NCBI GenBank assembly: GCA_050953505.1
Contig: JBMNMU010000001.1
Span: 2,108,001-2,172,000 of the forward strand
Direction: 5' to 3'
Origin: JBMNMU01 sp050953505
GTDB lineage: Bacteria > Bacillota > Clostridia > Peptostreptococcales > Anaerovoracaceae
DNA length: 64,000 nt
The notes below the pieces were generated by a model. That model searched no databases and had not been told where the DNA came from. It saw only the letters and a list, made by a program, of their open reading frames with translations. A program made the position numbers and the translations under genes. Every line of letters starts with the position of its first letter. Positions within the stretch are counted from its first letter, which is position 1. Below, piece by piece: positions 59,316-64,000 of the stretch.

Positions 59316-60056
59316 TTAGATAGACATACCACCATCGACGCCTAGCACCTGACCTGTGATGTAGGACGCATGATTAGATGCCAAAAATGATGCTGCTTTA
59401 GCTACATCTGAAGCTTTTCCCATTCTCCCCAAGCTGATAACTGAATTCATCATTTCCTTTTGCTCATCTGAAAGAACATCTGTCATCTCTGTTTCAATAT
59501 ACCCGGGAGCAATAGCATTTACCGTAATTCCTCGTCTTCCTAATTCCTTGGCAGCGGATAGAGTAAGACCGATGATGCCGGCCTTTGAGGCACTATAATT
59601 GATCTGCCCCGGATTTCCCCTCACTCCTACAATGGATGAGATATTAATGATTCGTCCGCTTCTTTGCTTAATCATCAGCTTAGAAATTGCCTTCGTAAAG
59701 TAAAAGCTGCCGTTTAAATTTGCCTGTATCACATCGTCAAAATCTTCAGGTGTCATTTTAATCATAAGCTTATCTCTAGTAATACCTGCATTGTTTACTA
59801 ATATATCAACCTTTCCAAAAATCTCCTTAGCCTTTTCTGCCGCTTCCTCGGCATGACTGAAGTCTTTTACATCTCCCTTTAGTAGCTCTACTTTCGTTCC
59901 ATATTTCTTCAGGGCCTCAACAGTCTGTTGTGCTGCGTCATCATTGCTTCTGTAGCATAACAACACATCTGCACCCAAGCTGCAGAACTCCTCCGCAATG
60001 GCTCTGCCAATTCCTCTGACTCCACCTGTAATAACCGCACTTTTGCCTTTTAACAT
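59316..60056 (-). CDS. fabG: 3-oxoacyl-ACP reductase
   Basis: FabG of 246 residues, the NADPH-dependent SDR of fatty acid synthesis. It has VITGGVRGIGRAIAEEF, CYRSND (for the NADP phosphate), LVNNAGITRDKLMIKM, INISSIVGVRGNPGQINYSASK (Ser-Tyr-Lys triad; core INYSASKAG) and GYIETEMTDVL. It starts at ATG 60056 behind GGGAAGG, 52 bp after fabD. Confidence 0.95.
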   Translation of the reverse strand: MLKGKSAVITGGVRGIGRAIAEEFCSLGADVLLCYRSNDDAAQQTVEALKKYGTKVELLKGDVKDFSHAEEAAEKAKEIFGKVDILVNNAGITRDKLMIKMTPEDFDDVIQANLNGSFYFTKAISKLMIKQRSGRIINISSIVGVRGNPGQINYSASKAGIIGLTLSAAKELGRRGITVNAIAPGYIETEMTDVLSDEQKEMMNSVISLGRMGKASDVAKAASFLASNHASYITGQVLGVDGGMSI

Positions 60057-60108
60057 GCTTTCATACCTTCCCTTTCTTCTCCTGCGAAAGACTTCACAAG
60101 CAAGCCAG

Positions 60109-61128
60109 CTAATTGCTTCTTTCTTCCATTAGCTCCTTTATTCTTTCCATGGTTGCCGTCAAGCTTTCGTAATCCTGAACATTCATTGTCTCAACTGCTG
60201 GATTTATTTTTTTAGCCAGCCCTGATAATGTGGTGCCAGGTCCGAATTCAATTAAAATATGTATTCCATCTTCATACATGTTTTCAATGGTTTCTTGCCA
60301 ATAAACAGGGCTTTTTGCTTGTCTTGCCATGACATCAGTAATCCACTGGCTCGGATTGCTAAACTCCTCTGACCCTTTCTCGTATCCATCCATTAAATCT
60401 CTACCTGTTATGTTGGCATATATTTTCATAGAAGGCTTTTGAATCTCCGTTTGGGATAATAACTCACGAAGTTTTTCTGCAGCTGGTTCCATCATAGGGC
60501 TATGGAAAGCGCCACTAACACTAAGAGGAACGGCCTTAATTTGACCAAAAGCTTTTGCCTCAGTCCTGAACCTTTTCAGAGCTTCCTTATCTCCTGCCAC
60601 TACTGTTTGAACAGGGGAATTAAAATTCACAGCCTCCAAAATTCCTGTTTCTCTAGCTTTTTCTACACATTGGATAATTCGTTCTCTTTCTCCAAATGCA
60701 GCAATCATTCCACCTTTGTTTTCCCCATCAGCATCTTTTCCGGCCTCATTCATCCACTGACCCCGCTGTCTAACAATATTTAGCCCAGCTTGAAAGTCCT
60801 GGATTACTCCTCCGGCGGTCAAGGCTGCATATTCGCCCAAACTAAAGCCTGCCATTCCTGATATTTCAATAGAATCCCGCTTTGAATCCGTTAAGCCAGA
60901 AAGGGCCTCCATAAAAGCCTCATAGGCAGCCAGTTCTACTGTATAAATACATGGCTGAGTAACATTTGTCTGCTTTAGGATGTCTTTGGACCCTTCAAAG
61001 CACCAATTTTTAATTTCGTCGCCAGCTAGGTCAAATATTCTCTGGGATTTTGATGAATGATCATAAAGGCTTTTCCCCATTCCTGAATATTGCGCTCCCT
61101 GCCCTGCAAATAGCAATCCTATCTTCAT
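60109..61128 (-). CDS. fabD: Malonyl-CoA:ACP transacylase
   Basis: FabD of 339 residues loads malonate on ACP. It begins MKIGLLFAGQGAQYSGMGKS. The nucleophile Ser lies in MAGFSLGEYAALTAGG, where Phe replaces the His of the usual GHSxG. The active-site His is in VSGAFHSPMMEPA, and EFGPGTTLSGLAKK ends the core. The ATG 61128 gives the correct N-terminus. Because the upstream fabK stops at 61061, the two genes overlap by 68 bp in different frames, which is long for a fab operon and should couple their translation. Confidence 0.93.
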   Translation of the reverse strand: MKIGLLFAGQGAQYSGMGKSLYDHSSKSQRIFDLAGDEIKNWCFEGSKDILKQTNVTQPCIYTVELAAYEAFMEALSGLTDSKRDSIEISGMAGFSLGEYAALTAGGVIQDFQAGLNIVRQRGQWMNEAGKDADGENKGGMIAAFGERERIIQCVEKARETGILEAVNFNSPVQTVVAGDKEALKRFRTEAKAFGQIKAVPLSVSGAFHSPMMEPAAEKLRELLSQTEIQKPSMKIYANITGRDLMDGYEKGSEEFSNPSQWITDVMARQAKSPVYWQETIENMYEDGIHILIEFGPGTTLSGLAKKINPAVETMNVQDYESLTATMERIKELMEERSN

Positions 61129-62047
61129 ATACCGCTTCCGCCTCCTTAAACATTTCTTCAATGATATCCCTTGCGCATTGTTCTTGTTTAATCAAACCCG
61201 CAATCTGGCCAGACATAACGGAACCCATGGCTACATCACCGTCCTTTACAGCTGCTCTAAGAGCACCTGCACCCTTGGACTCAATGATCTCTGCAGCTTC
61301 TTCAGCAATGTGCTTTTTTTCTAAAGAAATCATCTCTCTAGCAAGTTTATTTTTTAGCACTCGCACAGGATGTCCTGTTGATCTTCCTGTTGCAACTGTA
61401 TCTGTATCCTTTGCCTTGATTATCATATCCTTATAGCCTTGTGCCACTGTGCATTCATGTGCTACAACAAATCTTGTGCCCACTTGAACGCCTTTCGCAC
61501 CTAGCATGTAAGCGGCAGCAATTCCTCGGCCGTCTCCAATGCCCCCTGCCGCTATAACAGGTATAGAAACAGCATCCACAACTTGAGGAACAAGAGCCAT
61601 AGTAGTGGTATCTCCAATATGTCCACCGGCTTCTTGTCCTTCTGCAATAACTGCATCTGCACCTGCCCGTTCTACCCTAACGGCAAGGGCTACAGATGCA
61701 ACTACCGGAATGACCTTGATTCCATGCTCTTTGAACTTCGGTATATATTTGCCAGGATTTCCTGCACCGGTTGTTACAACAGCAACGCCTTCCTCACAAA
61801 TAACGTCTATAACCTCCTCTACATAGGGGCTTAGTAACATAATATTTACTCCAAAGGGTTTGTCTGTCAGTTCTTTTGTTTTTCGAATTTCATTTCTTAC
61901 CCAATCAGGCTCTGCGTTCCCACATGCAACGATGCCAAGTCCGCCACCGTTACTAACTGCTGAAGCCAAGGAGCTGTCTGCAATCCATGCCATGGCGCCT
62001 TGGATAATGGGGTATTCAATTCCAAGTAGTTCACAAATATTTATCAA
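61061..62047 (-). CDS. fabK: Enoyl-ACP reductase (FMN)
   Basis: FabK of 328 residues, an FMN-dependent enoyl-ACP reductase. Motifs: LGIEYPIIQGAMAWIADSSL, FGVNIMLLSPYVEEV, AEGQEAGGHIGDTTTMALVP, VIAAGGIGDGRGIAAAYMLG and GVQVGTRFVVAHECTV. The start is TTG 62047 with GGGAGG seven bases upstream. It has no fused regulator, in contrast to the second FabK-like protein of the operon. The last 22 codons overlap fabD. Confidence 0.93.
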   Translation of the reverse strand: MINICELLGIEYPIIQGAMAWIADSSLASAVSNGGGLGIVACGNAEPDWVRNEIRKTKELTDKPFGVNIMLLSPYVEEVIDVICEEGVAVVTTGAGNPGKYIPKFKEHGIKVIPVVASVALAVRVERAGADAVIAEGQEAGGHIGDTTTMALVPQVVDAVSIPVIAAGGIGDGRGIAAAYMLGAKGVQVGTRFVVAHECTVAQGYKDMIIKAKDTDTVATGRSTGHPVRVLKNKLAREMISLEKKHIAEEAAEIIESKGAGALRAAVKDGDVAMGSVMSGQIAGLIKQEQCARDIIEEMFKEAEAVYEDRIAICRAGSAIFRNGEKPL

Positions 62048-62166
62048 TCTTTTTCCTCCCTCTATTTTCGTTCACATTCTTTCCAAAACATTTAGGACTT
62101 TAAAAATGATGAAGTTCCTCTATCCTAAATTTAGTGTGGTTTGTCCTATATAACAATTTATACAAT

Positions 62167-63156
62167 TTAAAGCGCTTCTATGAGCATTGCACCTGCGGTG
62201 AGGCCGCCTCCAAATCCAACCATCATGATTTTATCACCCGACTGGACCTTTCCGCTATCCATTAAATCCGCCAAGGCCATAGGTATGCTGGCTGCTGATA
62301 CATTTCCAGTATGTTGAATATTCGTTTGAAACTTTTCTAATGGCTGTTTCAATCTCTGGGCTGCAGCAGTAATGATACGCATATTAGCCTGGTGTGGTAC
62401 GAAAAACTTTATTTCATCCGGCGTAACCCCCGTTTGTTCCAGTACCTTGTCAAGAACCTCCGTCACTGCATTCACGGCAAATTTAAATACTTGAGTTCCG
62501 TTCATTTTCAAGAACATATCCTTTTTCTCATCTATTGCAAAGGGTGTTTGGATATAATCCATCCCGCAGGTTAAAGAATCTGTAATATCATCATAATTTT
62601 TTATATAACTTCCAAGAATTCCATTTTTACTTTCGTCGTATTCCAGCACGGCACTCCCTGCTCCATCTCCAAAAAGAATACAGGTTCCTCGATCTTCCCA
62701 GTTAACTATTCTGCTTAGCCTTTCAACGCCTATTACCAATGCACGATTAATGTTCTTACTAGACTTTTCACCTGCAATTCTGTTTTTCATCAGAGATTCC
62801 GCTGTCCACATCCCATAAATAAAACCGCTGCAAGCAGCATTTATATCAAAAGCTATTGCATTATTAAGCCCTAACTCTTTTTTCACCAAAGCAGCCATGG
62901 AAGGTAATAGCATATCCGGTGTCACCGTTGCCACAAGGACCAGCCCGATACTGTCTCTGTCAATATCCTTTAATGCCTTTTTAGAAGCCGAGACGGCTAA
63001 ATCCAGGGCGGATTCCTTTACTGCAATACGCCTTTCATCTATACCTGTTCTATCCTTGATCCATTGATCATCTGTATCCACCAGCTTTGTAAGCTGGTGA
63101 TTATCAACTATTAATTCTGGTAGAGCTTTACCAGTTCCAATAATTCCTATTCCCAA
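62167..63156 (-). CDS. fabH: 3-oxoacyl-ACP synthase III
   Basis: FabH of 329 residues starts fatty acid synthesis by condensing an acyl-CoA with malonyl-ACP. The triad is Cys in DINAACSGFIYGM, His in FFVPHQANMRII and Asn in HTGNVSAASIPMAL. The N-terminus GIIGTGKALPELIVDN and the DDQWIKDRTGIDERR motif are typical. The start is TTG 63156 behind AAGGAGGG. It is the first gene of the operon, with a FabT-type operator and consensus promoter upstream. Confidence 0.95.
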   Translation of the reverse strand: MGIGIIGTGKALPELIVDNHQLTKLVDTDDQWIKDRTGIDERRIAVKESALDLAVSASKKALKDIDRDSIGLVLVATVTPDMLLPSMAALVKKELGLNNAIAFDINAACSGFIYGMWTAESLMKNRIAGEKSSKNINRALVIGVERLSRIVNWEDRGTCILFGDGAGSAVLEYDESKNGILGSYIKNYDDITDSLTCGMDYIQTPFAIDEKKDMFLKMNGTQVFKFAVNAVTEVLDKVLEQTGVTPDEIKFFVPHQANMRIITAAAQRLKQPLEKFQTNIQHTGNVSAASIPMALADLMDSGKVQSGDKIMMVGFGGGLTAGAMLIEAL

Positions 63157-63275
63157 GTTTCCCTCCTTCTTTTCTACTACCTGGTTGTTCTATTCGTAGT
63201 AATTAGGCTTGCCATCAGAGTTTTAAAAGTATTAAAGGTCCTCCGTTTAGCTCACCATAAGTAGTTAATAATTAC

Positions 63276-63288
63276 TTTGATTGTCAAA
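63276..63288 (-). promoter_or_regulatory. FabT-like operator of the fab operon
   Basis: TTTGA-TTG-TCAAA is a perfect inverted repeat; on the minus strand its context is AGTTTGACAATCAAAGT, very close to FabT sites of streptococci as I recall them. It falls about +8 to +20 from the expected transcription start, where binding would repress. Confidence 0.78.
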
Positions 63289-63301
63289 CTATTCGAAGGT
63301 A

Positions 63302-63330
63302 ATTATATTTTTATTTAACCAGACTGTCAA
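63302..63330 (-). promoter_or_regulatory. Consensus sigma-A promoter of the fab operon
   Basis: On the minus strand TTGACA (63330-63325), an exact 17-bp spacer, and TATAAT (63307-63302): both hexamers are perfect. The fabH start is 146 bp downstream, so there is a leader of about 140 nt. Confidence 0.93.
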
Positions 63331-63389
63331 GAAGAATATGCCTATTAATCTCTAGTAGAGTGCTATAATATTGTCTCCTTCGGCTACAA

Positions 63390-64000
63390 TCAGCCTTTCC
63401 TGCCGATTAATGTGTCGTCTATCTTAATAGCTAAGATTAATGCAATAATATTCCCTGCAATCAGAAAAACATATGCCCCATCGATGGAGCCTGTCATATT
63501 AATTGCCAGGGCAATCACCACAAAGGCCATAATTCGTATAGACTGCACCAGTGTGGTCACCACTCGGGATGCGGAGGCGTAATCAAAACGACCAAAGGTT
63601 TGTGCCAACATAGATGGTTGCAAAGTGCCTACCCCACCGATACCAAAGCCTACTAAACAAATTCCTACTACTGTTCCAACTAAGCTATTTGCTGAAGCAA
63701 TAAGAACAATCACAGAAAACGCATAGTACCCTGAATAAATGGCCGTTGTTTTTTTCGTACCAAGCTTATAGCCGATATAACCCCATGCAAAGCTGGAAAA
63801 GATAGCAATGACAGCCGCTAAAGATAGCATGGATAATCCAAAGGCTTTATCATGCCCTTGCTCCATGAGCCTTGGAACCATTTGGCTGACTATTCCTGAG
63901 GTTGTAAGGAATAGAAGACCATAGCAAATACTTTGAGTCCAAACCGTTTTGTTTGAAATTAATCGAGGAATCGTCCAATCACTAATGTAATTTTCTATTT
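63390..64000 (-). CDS. MFS transporter, partial (C-terminal half)
   Basis: This is the C-terminal part of a major facilitator permease, open to the window edge; about 203 residues are visible, with roughly six hydrophobic helices. Recognisable pieces are TTSGIVSQMVPRLMEQG, FAWGYIGYKLGTKKTTAIY (the loop between helices with the G-xxx-D/K-R-like motif), and FGRFDYASASRVVTTLVQSI. It resembles the oxalate:formate antiporter-like group in feel, but the substrate is not determinable. It runs in the same direction as the fab operon, 233 bp upstream of fabH. Confidence 0.82.
   Translation of the reverse strand, partial: IENYISDWTIPRLISNKTVWTQSICYGLLFLTTSGIVSQMVPRLMEQGHDKAFGLSMLSLAAVIAIFSSFAWGYIGYKLGTKKTTAIYSGYYAFSVIVLIASANSLVGTVVGICLVGFGIGGVGTLQPSMLAQTFGRFDYASASRVVTTLVQSIRIMAFVVIALAINMTGSIDGAYVFLIAGNIIALILAIKIDDTLIGRKG

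Overview
The window looks like chromosome of a low-GC, strictly anaerobic Firmicute of the class Clostridia. The signs are strong AGGAGG-type ribosome binding sites, many TTG and GTG starts, a FabK-type type II fatty acid synthesis cluster, rubrerythrin/rubredoxin proteins, several NifX-like and Mrp-like ATPase genes, and three sigma-54 enhancer-binding proteins. A family-level guess (Anaerovoracaceae-like) would be weak. Most genes lie on the minus strand, in operons read right to left.

Layout. (a) 1-3.4 kb: two tandem FabF ketosynthases followed by an acyl-CoA ligase cut by the window edge. (b) 3.7-7.0 kb: molybdate transporter modABC and a divergent HTH-TOBE regulator. (c) 7.2-15.3 kb: a molybdenum hydroxylase cluster (CoA ligase, C_GCAxxG_C_C protein, small redox protein, Fe-S/flavoprotein, Mop-type aldehyde oxidoreductase) containing a conspicuous 104-bp tandem repeat array. 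(d) 15.8-25.7 kb: rubrerythrin and rubredoxin fusions, then a long operon of NifX-like proteins, P-loop/ferredoxin ATPases, Mrp, an MBL hydrolase, DUF134 and DUF5320, and a divided-off NifU. (e) 25.8-27.7 kb: an SDR and 5-formyl-THF cyclo-ligase. (f) 27.8-36.6 kb: a hydroxyaryl acid decarboxylation island: UbiX and an LpdD-like protein, a sigma-54 activator, an alcohol dehydrogenase, a TRAP transporter, a UbiD decarboxylase and its small subunit D. (g) 36.9-44.6 kb: an acetoin-dehydrogenase-like 2-oxo-acid dehydrogenase complex (E1 alpha, E1 beta, E2, E3) with an AcoR-like activator. (h) 44.7-48.9 kb: two tiny membrane peptides and a sodium:solute symporter gene split by an IS21-family element. 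(i) 49.1-57.2 kb: M24-like, hydroxyisobutyrate-dehydrogenase-like and bicupin genes with a third AcoR-like activator, then GutM-like, lipoate ligase and AEC transporter genes. (j) 57.3-63.2 kb: fabH-fabK-fabD-fabG-fabZ and a MarR-FabK fusion; then an edge-cut MFS gene.

How it fits together. Four minus-strand operons (UbiX, UbiD/TRAP, aco, M24) each have a textbook -24/-12 promoter, and three enhancer-binding proteins are encoded divergently or nearby. Each promoter has palindromes 50-250 bp upstream that look like activator sites. Molybdate uptake supports the Mop hydroxylase, and lipoate ligase supports the E2 and E3 lipoyl domains. The fab operon has a perfect sigma-A promoter followed by a FabT-like palindrome; the only MarR domain seen here is fused to the operon's second FabK.

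Most notable: the MarR-FabK fusion with its apparent operator; the IS21 insertion, whose removal restores the symporter reading frame exactly; paired TGACATATGTCA operators at two promoters of the Fe-S/NifX region; and the 104-bp repeat array inside the molybdenum hydroxylase cluster. No tRNA, rRNA or CRISPR was recognised.
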